A DNA stretch of 64,000 nt from Alphaproteobacteria bacterium (GTDB lineage Bacteria; Pseudomonadota; Alphaproteobacteria; JAJFFI01): NCBI GenBank assembly GCA_030066595.1, contig JASJBI010000037.1, positions 33,246 through 97,245 of the forward strand. Direction: 5' to 3'. The position numbers were made by a program, and so were the translations under genes. Shown here piece by piece: positions 33,748 to 41,803 of the stretch; positions within the stretch are counted from its first letter, which is position 1; every line of letters begins with the position of its first letter. Below the pieces are notes generated by a model. That model worked only from the letters and a program-made list of their open reading frames with translations, had not been told where the DNA came from and did no database searches.

Positions 33748-33776
33748 AATATGCCCATCCGGCCTGGGCAAATCAA
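33748..33776 (-). promoter_or_regulatory. promoter of the small RNA
   Basis: TTGATT (33776-33771), exactly 17 bp, CATATT (33753-33748) on the minus strand. Transcription would start near 33741. Confidence 0.6.
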
Positions 33777-33974
33777 GTTCTTTCGGATTTGTCAGAATAA
33801 TTGCTTAATTCCAAAGCCTTAACATAGAGCCGCGCGAGAGCGCCCGCCCAGCTGGCATTGTGCATCGCGGCATATTTTGCATGGCAGCAGAGGGTTGCGA
33901 AGCCTGCGGCGGGGACCCCGAACGGCCGCGGCCATGGCACGTGCCTTGCGTATCCCTTGGGCAAGGAGCTGCCG

Positions 33975-34982
33975 ATGACCCTTGTCCGCACTGCCCTGTT
34001 CTCTTTCGCCGTGCTCGTCGGCCTGCCGCTGAGCGCCCCTCCCGCGCAGGCCGCGACCGTGGATGGCGGAAAAACAGCCAGCCATTCCAATGACTTGTGT
34101 GCCGGCGCCCTGCGCCAGGTGGAGAGCCGAAAGGGCCTGCCGCGGGGCCTGATGGCGGCCATCGCCACGGTGGAATCCGGGCGTTGGAATGACGCGCGCC
34201 AGGCAAGAATTGCCTGGCCCTGGACCGTGCAGGCCGAAGGCAAGGGGCGCTACTTCCCCGACAAGGCGGCTGCGATTCGGGCGGTCAAAGCCCTGCAGGA
34301 CCGGGGCGTGACCAACATCGACGTGGGCTGCATGCAGGTCAACCTGCACTATCACGGCCACCACTTCGCCGATCTGGCCGCGGCCATGGATCCGGCGACC
34401 AACGCGGCCTATGCCGCGGAGTTCCTCGAAGCGCTCTACCGGGAGAAGGGCTCCTGGAGCCGCGCCGTGGCGCTCTATCACTCGCGGACCCGCGCCCTGA
34501 ACCGGCCGTACAAGGCCAAGGTCTTCGCCGCCTGGCGGGAGCAGGTCCGCGCCGACCGGCCGGTCGCGCGTCCCGCTGCGGCCGGCACCCGGTCCCGCCT
34601 GAACCGGCGGGCCAAGCCCAAGCTCTGGCGCCTGGCCAATGCCAGAAAGGCGCAGGCCGCCCGGACGTCATCGCTTCCCGCCAAGCGGACCGCCAACCCG
34701 CTCCTGAAGCTCAAACGCGCGCCCAAGCCCGAGACCGCGCGGCCCGCCAAGCTGCGCCGCCTGCAGGCCCCGCGCTCGCCGCTCCGGGTCCGCGGGGCCA
34801 ACCCGCCGCGGCGCTATCGACACAGCGCCAATCCGCTCCTCTCCGGCCGCCGGGCCCTCGGGCACACGCGGCTGCGGAGTGGGGGCGGGAAGGGTCATGG
34901 CAAGGAGCGCAGTTCGGCGACTGTGGCCAAACCCCCGACCCCATCCACGCCGCCTGTTCGCCATCGACCCCCTGGCCTATAA
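33975..34982 (+). CDS. lytic transglycosylase-like secreted protein with basic tail
   Basis: A 335-residue protein with a signal peptide (about residues 1-26, cleaved after AQA). An SLT-type domain follows (about 40-180): catalytic Glu in MAAIATVESGRW, then the long helix and VGCMQVNLHYHG and YNRALYHSRT-like segment VALYHSRTRALNR. It is expected to cleave peptidoglycan glycan strands in the periplasm. The C-terminal 140 residues are very rich in Arg, Pro, Lys and Ala with imperfect repeats (AKRTANPLLKLKRAPK; HSANPLLSGRR), probably a disordered anionic-surface-binding tail. GGAG precedes the ATG at 33975. Confidence 0.78.
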   Translation: MTLVRTALFSFAVLVGLPLSAPPAQAATVDGGKTASHSNDLCAGALRQVESRKGLPRGLMAAIATVESGRWNDARQARIAWPWTVQAEGKGRYFPDKAAAIRAVKALQDRGVTNIDVGCMQVNLHYHGHHFADLAAAMDPATNAAYAAEFLEALYREKGSWSRAVALYHSRTRALNRPYKAKVFAAWREQVRADRPVARPAAAGTRSRLNRRAKPKLWRLANARKAQAARTSSLPAKRTANPLLKLKRAPKPETARPAKLRRLQAPRSPLRVRGANPPRRYRHSANPLLSGRRALGHTRLRSGGGKGHGKERSSATVAKPPTPSTPPVRHRPPGL

Positions 34983-35050
34983 TCCCGCCGCGCGGCGCCC
35001 GGGCGCGTCCGGGTCCGCTTTACGCCGCCACGGGCGTTGGAGAGGTGGGG

Positions 35051-36046
35051 ATGGCCAAGTCCGACGAGTTCTACCGACCGATTTCCGGAAACGTCCTGCC
35101 GCGGTTTAGCGGGCCGTCCACGTTCATGCGCCTGCCCCAGATCGAGGATCCGGCCGGGCTGGACATCGCGCTCTTGGGCATCCCCTGGGACGGCGGCACC
35201 ACCAACCGGGCCGGCGCCCGGCACGGGCCCCGCGAGATCCGGAACATGTCGACGCTGATGCGCAACGTGCATCATGTCAGCCGGATCTCGCCCTACACGC
35301 TCTGCCAGATCGCCGACGTGGGCGATGTGCCCGTCAACCCGATCGACGTCATGGACAGTCTGGGCCGCGTGGAGACGTTCGTGGCCAAGATCCACGCCGC
35401 GGGCGCACGGCCGCTGTTCGCCGGAGGCGACCATCTGTGCACGCTGCCGGTGATGCGCGCCATCGCCAAGGACCGGCCGGTGGGCATGGTCCATTTCGAC
35501 GCCCACTCCGACACCTGGGACGCCTATTTCGCGCGCGGCTCCGATGCCGGCAGCAAGTACACCCATGGCACCCCGTTTCGCCGCGCCGTCGAGGAAGGGC
35601 TTCTGGACCCCAAGCGGACCATCCAGATCGGGCTGCGCGGCTCGATGTACAACGAGAAGGAGATGGCCTTCGCCGAAGAGGCCGGCATGCGGCTGGTCTA
35701 TATCGAGGAGCTCTACGAGATCGGCGTCGCGGCGGTGATCGCCGAGGCCCGGCGGGTGGTCGGCGACGGCCCAACCTATGTCAGCTTCGACGTCGACGGG
35801 CTCGACCCGGTTTACGCGCCGGGCACGGGCACGCCCGAGATCGGCGGCTTCTCGACGCATGAGGCCCAGCAGATGATTCGCGGGTTGCAGGGGCTGGATC
35901 TCGTCGGCGGGGACGTGGTCGAGGTGGCCCCGCCCTTCGACCCCAGCGGCAACACGGCCCTGGTCGGCGCGACCATCATGTACGAGATCATGTGCGTCAT
36001 GGCCGACGCAATCGCCCGGCGCGGCTCGAACGCGGGGCCGTCGTAA
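35051..36046 (+). CDS. agmatinase-family ureohydrolase
   Basis: A 331-residue arginase/agmatinase superfamily enzyme with all manganese ligands: His in FAGGDHLCT, Asp-His-Asp in HFDAHSDT, and the Asp pair in SFDVDGLDP. It hydrolyses a guanidino compound to urea and an amine; agmatine, guanidinobutyrate and guanidinopropionate are all possible substrates within this branch. The ATG at 35051 has GAGAGGTGGGG upstream and is preferred to the GTG at 35045. Confidence 0.85.
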   Translation: MAKSDEFYRPISGNVLPRFSGPSTFMRLPQIEDPAGLDIALLGIPWDGGTTNRAGARHGPREIRNMSTLMRNVHHVSRISPYTLCQIADVGDVPVNPIDVMDSLGRVETFVAKIHAAGARPLFAGGDHLCTLPVMRAIAKDRPVGMVHFDAHSDTWDAYFARGSDAGSKYTHGTPFRRAVEEGLLDPKRTIQIGLRGSMYNEKEMAFAEEAGMRLVYIEELYEIGVAAVIAEARRVVGDGPTYVSFDVDGLDPVYAPGTGTPEIGGFSTHEAQQMIRGLQGLDLVGGDVVEVAPPFDPSGNTALVGATIMYEIMCVMADAIARRGSNAGPS

Positions 36047-36164
36047 CCGGAGCCGATTGCCGCGCATCCAACCGGCGGCGACAACGGCCGCGCCAGACTG
36101 CCTCGCCCATGGCCACGGACAGAATGGCGCGCCAAAACGAAGCAAGCTAGATTTCGGATCGGGA

Positions 36165-37325
36165 ATGGCTGCGTTACAGGACAGCTCGAGGGATTCCGGC
36201 ACGGCGGAGCCGCTGCGCGTCAGCCGCGACGGCGACGCCTGGGTGCTGTCCATCGTCGGGGCCCTGGACGTGTCGACCATCGGGCGGCTGGACGGCCGCA
36301 TCCGCCGGCTCGATCCCGGCGAGGCGCGCGCGGTGCGGATCGACCTGAGCCAGGTCGACAGCCTCGACACCGCCGGCGCCTGGGTCGTCCAGCGCTTGAC
36401 GCACCGGCTCGAGAGCGGCGGGCGCGCCGTGTCGATCGTCGGCGCCAAGCCGACCCAGGCAGCCCTGATCGAGCGGGTCGGACGCACCGAGGACCGGGAG
36501 ACGGTCATCGCGCCGAAAAGCCACCCGCTGCTGGCCGTCGTCCAGCAGACCGGGGAACAGACCTTCGCCCGGATCAGCGACGCGAAAAAAATCACCGCCT
36601 TCTTCGGGCTGGTCGCGATCACGCTCGTCCGCTCGCTGGCGATGCCCTGGCGCATCCGCTACGTCTCGCTGGTGCATCACATGCAGCAGGCGGGCCTCAA
36701 CGCGATCCCGATCACCACGCTCTTGTCGGTGTTGATCGGCGTCGTGCTCGCCTATCAGGGTGCCTTTCAGCTGCAGCGTTTCGGCGCCGAGATCTTCACC
36801 GTCAACCTGATCGGCATCTCGGTGCTGCGCGAGATCGGCGTGCTGATGACCTCGATCGTCATCGCCGGCCGATCGGGCAGCGCCTTCACGGCGCAGATCG
36901 GAACCATGAAGGTCAACCAGGAAGTCGACGCCATGATCACCATCGGACTCGACCCGGCCGAGGTGCTGGTCCTGCCGCGGGTGCTGGCGATGATGTTCAC
37001 CCTGCCAATGCTGGTCTTCCTGGCCGACATCATGGGCCTGTTCGGCGGCGGCGTGATGTGCCTTCTGGTGCTGGACATCACGCCGACCCAATACCTCAAC
37101 CAGCTGCACGGCGCGATCGGGCCCTGGACCTTCTGGGTCGGCATCATCAAGGCGCCGGTGTTCGCCTTCGTGATCGCCATGGTCGGCTGTTACGAGGGGA
37201 TGCAGGTCTCGGGCAGCGCGGAAAGCGTCGGCAAGCTGACCACCAAATCGGTGGTCGAATCGATCTTCCTGGTGATCCTCCTGGACGCCATGTTCTCGGT
37301 CCTGTTCGCGAATCTGGGCATTTAG
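36165..37325 (+). CDS. MlaE-family ABC permease with N-terminal STAS domain (second MCE system)
   Basis: A 386-residue fusion of a STAS domain (about residues 15-105, with DLSQVDSLDTAGAWV, the canonical MlaB/anti-anti-sigma helix) and an MlaE permease (about 150-386; FGAEIFTVNLIGISVLREIG, GLDPAEVLVLPRVLA). This STAS domain is closer to the canonical sequence than the one in the first system. The stop codon TAG is formed by a target TA plus the first G of an inserted MITE-like element. The ATG at 36165 starts the STAS domain; the frame is open upstream without homology. Confidence 0.88.
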   Translation: MAALQDSSRDSGTAEPLRVSRDGDAWVLSIVGALDVSTIGRLDGRIRRLDPGEARAVRIDLSQVDSLDTAGAWVVQRLTHRLESGGRAVSIVGAKPTQAALIERVGRTEDRETVIAPKSHPLLAVVQQTGEQTFARISDAKKITAFFGLVAITLVRSLAMPWRIRYVSLVHHMQQAGLNAIPITTLLSVLIGVVLAYQGAFQLQRFGAEIFTVNLIGISVLREIGVLMTSIVIAGRSGSAFTAQIGTMKVNQEVDAMITIGLDPAEVLVLPRVLAMMFTLPMLVFLADIMGLFGGGVMCLLVLDITPTQYLNQLHGAIGPWTFWVGIIKAPVFAFVIAMVGCYEGMQVSGSAESVGKLTTKSVVESIFLVILLDAMFSVLFANLGI

Positions 37326-37591
37326 GACCTGTTGACAGTTGGGTTACGAGCTTTGGTATGGCCGAAATCGGTCGGCCTTTAGGAGCGAGGAGGAAGGACA
37401 TGCCGGGCATATTCGACGACGAGCGACGCAGAGGCCGGCCGATTTCGCCATATCCCTGGGGACGGGGCGGCTTCGGGCCAGGGCGGCGTCGAGACCAGCT
37501 CGTGATGCACCCAGCATCACCACGCTGGCCTCTCCTGGCCCTGGACCAAAGGCGCTCCCGCCAAAGCCGAAACCTAACTGCCAACAGGTCC
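37325..37591. mobile_element. 267-bp MITE-like element with terminal inverted repeats and TA duplication
   Basis: The ends are inverted copies of about 31 bp: the left reads GGACCTGTTGACAGTTGGGT and the right end in reverse complement GGACCTGTTGGCAGTTAGGT, continuing with CG(a)GCTTTGG on both sides. TA flanks both ends (37323-37324 and 37592-37593), a target duplication as in IS630/mariner or some IS5-group elements. The inside has no transposase frame of useful length, so it would need a transposase in trans. Removing it restores ATTTAGCGCATG, i.e. permease stop, three bases, ATPase start. Confidence 0.78.
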
Positions 37592-37597
37592 TAGCGC

Positions 37598-38362
37598 ATG
37601 GCCGAGGACTTCGTGATCCGCTGCAAGGACGTACGCACCCAGTTCGGGACCACGGTGATCCACGACAACCTGGATCTCGACGTGCAGCGGGGCGAGGTCC
37701 TGGGGGTGGTGGGCGCCTCCGGCGCCGGCAAGTCGGTGCTGCTGCGCACCATCATCGGGCTCAACAAACATGTCGCCGGAAACATCGAGATCCTGGGCCA
37801 GGACATGGACCGGCTCAGCGTCAAGGCGCGCAAGCATGTCCAGGAGCGTTGGGGCGTGCTGTTTCAGGACGGCGCCCTGTTCAGCTCGCTGACCGTGGCC
37901 CAGAACGTCCAGGTGCCCATGAAAGAACACACCAACATGCCGCAGGCGCTGATGAACGAGCTGGCCGGGGTCAAGATCGAGATGGTCGGGCTCAGCCGGG
38001 ACGCCTGCGCCAAGTATCCCTCGGAGCTGTCGGGCGGCATGCGCAAGCGCGCCGGGCTGGCCCGCTCCCTGGCGCTCGACCCCGAGATTCTGTTTCTGGA
38101 CGAGCCGACGGCGGGGCTCGACCCGATCTCGGCGGCGGCCTTCGACGAACTGATCCGCAGCCTTCAGCGGAGCCTGCAGCTTACCGTGTTCATGGTCACG
38201 CACGATCTGGACAGTCTCGCGGCAATTTGCGACCGTATCGCCTGCCTTGTGGACAAGCGCGTCAAGATCGGGACGATGCAGGAGCTGATGCAGGACCAGC
38301 ATCCTTGGCTGCAGGCTTATTTTCATGGTCCCCGCGGCCGATCGGCGCGTAAGGCCGGCTAG
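37598..38362 (+). CDS. MlaF-type ABC transporter ATPase (second MCE system)
   Basis: A 254-residue ATPase with Walker A GASGAGKSV, signature LSGGMRKRAGLARS, Walker B LFLDEPTAGLDP and H-loop VTHDLDS. It energises the permease at 36165-37325. The MITE-like insertion separates it by 272 bp from the permease gene; before the insertion the gap would have been three bases, so the element has removed tight coupling and must be read through or supply expression. Confidence 0.88.
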   Translation: MAEDFVIRCKDVRTQFGTTVIHDNLDLDVQRGEVLGVVGASGAGKSVLLRTIIGLNKHVAGNIEILGQDMDRLSVKARKHVQERWGVLFQDGALFSSLTVAQNVQVPMKEHTNMPQALMNELAGVKIEMVGLSRDACAKYPSELSGGMRKRAGLARSLALDPEILFLDEPTAGLDPISAAAFDELIRSLQRSLQLTVFMVTHDLDSLAAICDRIACLVDKRVKIGTMQELMQDQHPWLQAYFHGPRGRSARKAG

Positions 38363-38397
38363 CCCCGGCGCAAGCAGGAGAAGCAAGGCAGCCAAGC

Positions 38398-39333
38398 ATG
38401 GAAACCCGAGCGAGTTACTTGCTGGTCGGCAGCTTTGTCCTGGCGGTCATGGCGGCGTCGGTGGTGTTCGTCATCTGGCTCACCGGCGCGGAGACGGAAA
38501 AGACGGTCCGCTACTACATGCGCTTCGAAGGCTCGGTGACCGGCCTGCAGATCGGCAGCCAGGTCCGCTTCCGCGGCATTCCGGTCGGCGAGGTCACCAC
38601 CATGAAGATCGTCGAGGACGACACGGGGCCGGAGCCGGGAATCACCATCGAGGTCGCGGTCGACATCCGCGAGGACACGCCGATCCGGGAGAACACCCGT
38701 GCCGTGCTCGAGGTCCAGGGCATCACGGGCGTGTCCTTCGTGCAGCTCACCAGCGAACCCGGACCGAGCGAGAAAGTGGCGCCCTCCACGCGGGACAAGA
38801 AGGTCTACATCCTGACCAAACCGTCCTCGATCGAGCGGATCTTCAAGAATTTCCCCGAGCTGCTGGCCGAGCTGACCCTGCTCGCGACCCAAGGCCGGAA
38901 GCTGTTGAACGATGACAACCTGGGCAAGATCAGCCGCAGCCTCACCTATTTCGAGGATATCGCTGGAAACCTGTCGCGGGAATCGGACAACATCGGGGAG
39001 CTCATCGAGGAGGGCCGCGAGCTCGTGCGCACGGCAACCCCGGCTCTGGAGAGCATCGCCGGGGCCGGCGACAGCATCACGAATGCGGCGGACCAGATGG
39101 GGTCGGCGGCGCGCGCCATTCGCGGCGCGGCCCGGGAAATGGAGGTCATGATCAAGACCAATCAGCAGCCGATTGCGGACTTCATGGCGACGGGGCTCTA
39201 CGACCTGTCGCAGTTCTTCGTCGAAGCGCGCCAATTGGTGGGCGACCTGACCCGCCTGTCCAAGAAGATGGAGTCGGATCCCGCGCGCTTCTTCTTCGGT
39301 GACCAGCACGAGGGGTACCGGGTGGCCCAATGA
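38398..39333 (+). CDS. MlaD-family MCE protein (second MCE system)
   Basis: A 311-residue protein with an N-terminal membrane helix (about residues 7-28), an MCE domain (about 38-120; GLQIGSQVRFRGIPVGEV) and a helical tail rich in amphipathic heptads (about 140-280). Same architecture as 1445-2434. It is 35 bp after the ATPase gene and overlaps the lipoprotein gene in ATGA. Confidence 0.88.
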   Translation: METRASYLLVGSFVLAVMAASVVFVIWLTGAETEKTVRYYMRFEGSVTGLQIGSQVRFRGIPVGEVTTMKIVEDDTGPEPGITIEVAVDIREDTPIRENTRAVLEVQGITGVSFVQLTSEPGPSEKVAPSTRDKKVYILTKPSSIERIFKNFPELLAELTLLATQGRKLLNDDNLGKISRSLTYFEDIAGNLSRESDNIGELIEEGRELVRTATPALESIAGAGDSITNAADQMGSAARAIRGAAREMEVMIKTNQQPIADFMATGLYDLSQFFVEARQLVGDLTRLSKKMESDPARFFFGDQHEGYRVAQ

Positions 39334-39989
39334 CTCGCGCAAGTTCGGATATCACGAAGGCATGGCCCGCCGTTGCCGTCGCGCTGACCATCGGGGTCGT
39401 CGCCGGCTGCATTGCCCCCGGCCAGGCCCAGCCGCCCAATCTCTACGACCTTTCGCCGAAGAGCACCTTTTCCGCGGACCTGCCCAATGCGGACTGGCAG
39501 CTCGTGGTGGAAACGCCGGTCGCGGCGGCAGCCCTCAACACGCCCCGGATCGCCCTCAAGCGCGGCCCGGCGAAGGTCGACTATTACGACCGTGCCGCCT
39601 GGACCGATGTGGCGCCCCAGCTGGTCCAGACGCTGATCATCGAATCCTTCGAGAACACCAAGAAGATCGTCTCGGTCGGGCGCGAGGACGCCAACCTGCG
39701 CTCGGACTACCTGCTGAAGCCCGAGCTGCGCGAATTCCAGGCCGAGTACAAGGGTGGCGCCGCCCCAGTGGCCAACGTGCACATCAACGTCAAGCTGGTG
39801 AAGATGCCGCAGCGGACGATCATTGCCGGCGCCAACTTCCAGTACAAAGCGCAGGCGTCCGCGGACAGCATGAACGCCATCGTCGAGGCGTTCGACGACG
39901 CCCTGGGTAAGGTGCTGAAGAAGGTCGTCGAATGGGCCATGCGCGCGCCGGGCACCCCGCCGGGGCAGGCCAGAACCGCGCAGCGATAG
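39330..39989 (+). CDS. MCE system auxiliary lipoprotein (second MCE system)
   Basis: A 219-residue ABC-type transport auxiliary lipoprotein with an N-terminal signal in which Cys of VVAGCIAP fits a lipobox (about residue 30). Segments QLVVETPVAAAALNTPRIAL and YYDRAAWTDVAPQLVQ match the DUF330/PqiC family. ATGA overlap with the MCE gene. It closes the second MCE operon and converges with the SMR gene. Confidence 0.8.
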   Translation: MTRASSDITKAWPAVAVALTIGVVAGCIAPGQAQPPNLYDLSPKSTFSADLPNADWQLVVETPVAAAALNTPRIALKRGPAKVDYYDRAAWTDVAPQLVQTLIIESFENTKKIVSVGREDANLRSDYLLKPELREFQAEYKGGAAPVANVHINVKLVKMPQRTIIAGANFQYKAQASADSMNAIVEAFDDALGKVLKKVVEWAMRAPGTPPGQARTAQR

Positions 39990-40011
39990 GCCCGGCGCGA
40001 GGCGAGAAAGC

Positions 40012-40323
40012 TCAAGTCAGCTGCAAACCGACCACGCCCAGAATCACCAGCGCCAGCGACACCACCTTGACCGGCGGCATCGCCTCGCCGAACCAGAGGA
40101 GCGCGATGACCGCGATCAAGGCGGTCCCCAGGCCGGACCATATCGCGTAGGCGACGCTCAGATCGATGCGCCGCAAGGCCACCGTCAGGGCGGCAAAGCT
40201 GAGCCCGTAGAAGACGAAGATCAGGATCGAGGGCAGCAGCCTGGTAAACCCCTCGGCCAGTTTCATCGAGGTCGTGCCGGCCACCTCGAACAGGATCGCC
40301 ACTGCAAGAAACACCCAACTCAC
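40012..40323 (-). CDS. small multidrug resistance (SMR) transporter
   Basis: A 103-residue four-helix protein with the SMR layout: FLAVAILFEVAGTTSMKLAEGF carries the essential membrane Glu of helix 1, and YAIWSGLGTALIAVI is the loop 3/helix 3 fingerprint. Such proteins work as antiparallel dimers exporting cationic drugs, polyamines or guanidinium. The start is GTG at 40323, nine bases after GGAGGAG; the open frame upstream of it is not homologous. Confidence 0.85.
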   Translation of the reverse strand: MSWVFLAVAILFEVAGTTSMKLAEGFTRLLPSILIFVFYGLSFAALTVALRRIDLSVAYAIWSGLGTALIAVIALLWFGEAMPPVKVVSLALVILGVVGLQLT

Positions 40324-40421
40324 ACGACTCCTCCTTTTTCCTGGGTCCACAGCCTGATGCCAGCGCGTCCGGCGGTCACGCCTGTGCGGGGCGCTGGCCG
40401 CGTGCCTGCGCGCACGAGAAG

Positions 40422-40952
40422 CTACTTCACGTCGAGGCGGATCAGCTGGTAGACGAAGCGCCCCTCCACATCCTCGAGCTTGCGCAGCGCGGGCGTGGCG
40501 TCCAGGGGATAGATGATCCACAGGGGACCCCGCCCCCCGAAATCGCGGCCATCGAGCTTGAGATAGGCGCCGTTCCGCTTGTAGGCGAGGATCGCGCCGC
40601 TCCCGGTCAGCTCTTCGACGGACAGCTCCCGTTCATAGGCGTCGAGCGCCAGGGCCGTCACGGTCTGGCCGTCTGCGCCGACTTTGTCCAACAGCTTGGC
40701 CATCGGCACACCGGTGAAGCGCTGACGCCCGGGTCCGGTCTCGGCGAAGTCCGTGACGGTCGCCTCCTGTCCGCCGATCGCCTCCAGCATGGCCAGGTCG
40801 AACTCCGCCGCCTGGCCGACATTGGTGTGCGTGATCTTGCCGGTGATGGTAAGGACCACCATGCCCCGGGGCGCGGCGATCTCCGCCCGGGTGCCCGTCG
40901 CCCAGGCGACGACCAGCAAGAGCACGAGCGGTGTTATCCATCGCGGCGGCAT
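40422..40952 (-). CDS. secreted molybdopterin-oxidoreductase-fold protein without the metal ligand
   Basis: A 176-residue protein with a signal peptide (about residues 1-23). The remainder resembles the small family that keeps the sulfite-oxidase molybdopterin-domain fold (RFTGVPMAKLLDKVGADG, LDAYERELSVEEL, GPLWIIYPLD). It has no cysteine at all, so the Cys ligand to molybdenum is missing and it cannot be a classic sulfite oxidase. Function unknown, probably a periplasmic binding or sensing protein. Confidence 0.65.
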   Translation of the reverse strand: MPPRWITPLVLLLVVAWATGTRAEIAAPRGMVVLTITGKITHTNVGQAAEFDLAMLEAIGGQEATVTDFAETGPGRQRFTGVPMAKLLDKVGADGQTVTALALDAYERELSVEELTGSGAILAYKRNGAYLKLDGRDFGGRGPLWIIYPLDATPALRKLEDVEGRFVYQLIRLDVK

Positions 40953-41070
40953 GGCGCGCCTCCTTGCAGTCCATTCGGCGTCGGCACTTTAGGCAAACCG
41001 GCAAAGTGTGTCATGGTGCGCGCCGCGCCGCGGCGGCCGACACACCGCGCGTGCACTCAGGAGACCGGAG

Positions 41071-41424
41071 ATGAGATTGACAAGAACAGGAATGCGGCTG
41101 GCGCTGAGCCTCGCCCTGGTGGCCGGCTGCCTGGCGGGACCCGCCGGGGCGGTGACCATCGACGAGTGGCTCACGCTCGACAGGCGCGAGCAGAGCATCT
41201 ATGTCATCGCGGTGCTCGAGACCCGCTATGCGATGGCGACCCTGGACGGCCGCAAGGCGCCGGCCGACTTCAACGATTACCTGGCGTGCATCGACGACGT
41301 CGGCCTCGACCTGGTCCGCAACATGGTGACCAAGCTCGGTCAGGCCAATAAAGACGACAAGACCGTGCCGGTCGCCTCCTACACGCTGATCGCGCTGCGC
41401 GATCTGTGCAAGGACAAGAACTAG
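41071..41424 (+). CDS. small secreted protein of unknown function
   Basis: A 117-residue protein with a signal peptide (about residues 1-28; LVAGCLAGPAGA may be a lipobox-like sequence). The mature part has two cysteines (YLACIDD and LRDLCKD) and is mostly helical with VTIDEWLTLDRREQSIYVIAV. It recalls Rap1a-type small secreted proteins in size and in the helix-with-cysteines layout, but the signature is not convincing. The ATG at 41071 was chosen for the signal peptide and GGAG upstream. Confidence 0.5.
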   Translation: MRLTRTGMRLALSLALVAGCLAGPAGAVTIDEWLTLDRREQSIYVIAVLETRYAMATLDGRKAPADFNDYLACIDDVGLDLVRNMVTKLGQANKDDKTVPVASYTLIALRDLCKDKN

Positions 41425-41566
41425 AAGAACAACTGATCGGCCGACCTGCCCGGCCGCGCCGCCAGGAATGCCGGTAACCTCAAACTATTTGCGGGTTCTT
41501 CGTATCTTTCCCCGAAGCCATCGAAATCGGCATCGACCCGCTATGGCCTCGAGAAGGAGCGAAACT

Positions 41567-41604
41567 CCGCGCATGGCCCGTCCTTGCGCGCGGCAATCCC
41601 GGTG
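41567..41604. repeat. cassette-boundary repeat, copy 1
   Basis: This 38-bp sequence (CCGCGCATGGCCCGTCCTTG followed by CGCGCGGCAATCCCGGTG) is identical to 43187-43224 and close to 45075-45106, all in the same orientation. It stands at the left edge of a lower-GC segment with two surface-polysaccharide-type genes. The rest of the 355-bp gap 41425-41779 holds no gene I can support. Confidence 0.75.
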
Positions 41605-41803
41605 TCCCTTGCCGCGCCCAAACCGCATCGGAATCGCGCCCATATGGTCGGAAAGTGCTCTCGCGGGATTTGGCGAGGCACGCGCCAGTCCGAGAGCGCT
41701 GATACAGGCACACGCCGCTCCCGGAAGAAACGACCCGGTTGCATATCGGCAAGGGCTGCATCATCCTCGTTGATCTTACGTGGGCAGAAAAAGAGGGGCC
41801 CAA

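Noticed and set aside
33400..33771. Minus-strand protein frame over the small RNA
   Set aside because: It crosses the terminator and the GNAT gene and has no plausible composition; the RNA features explain the sequence better.
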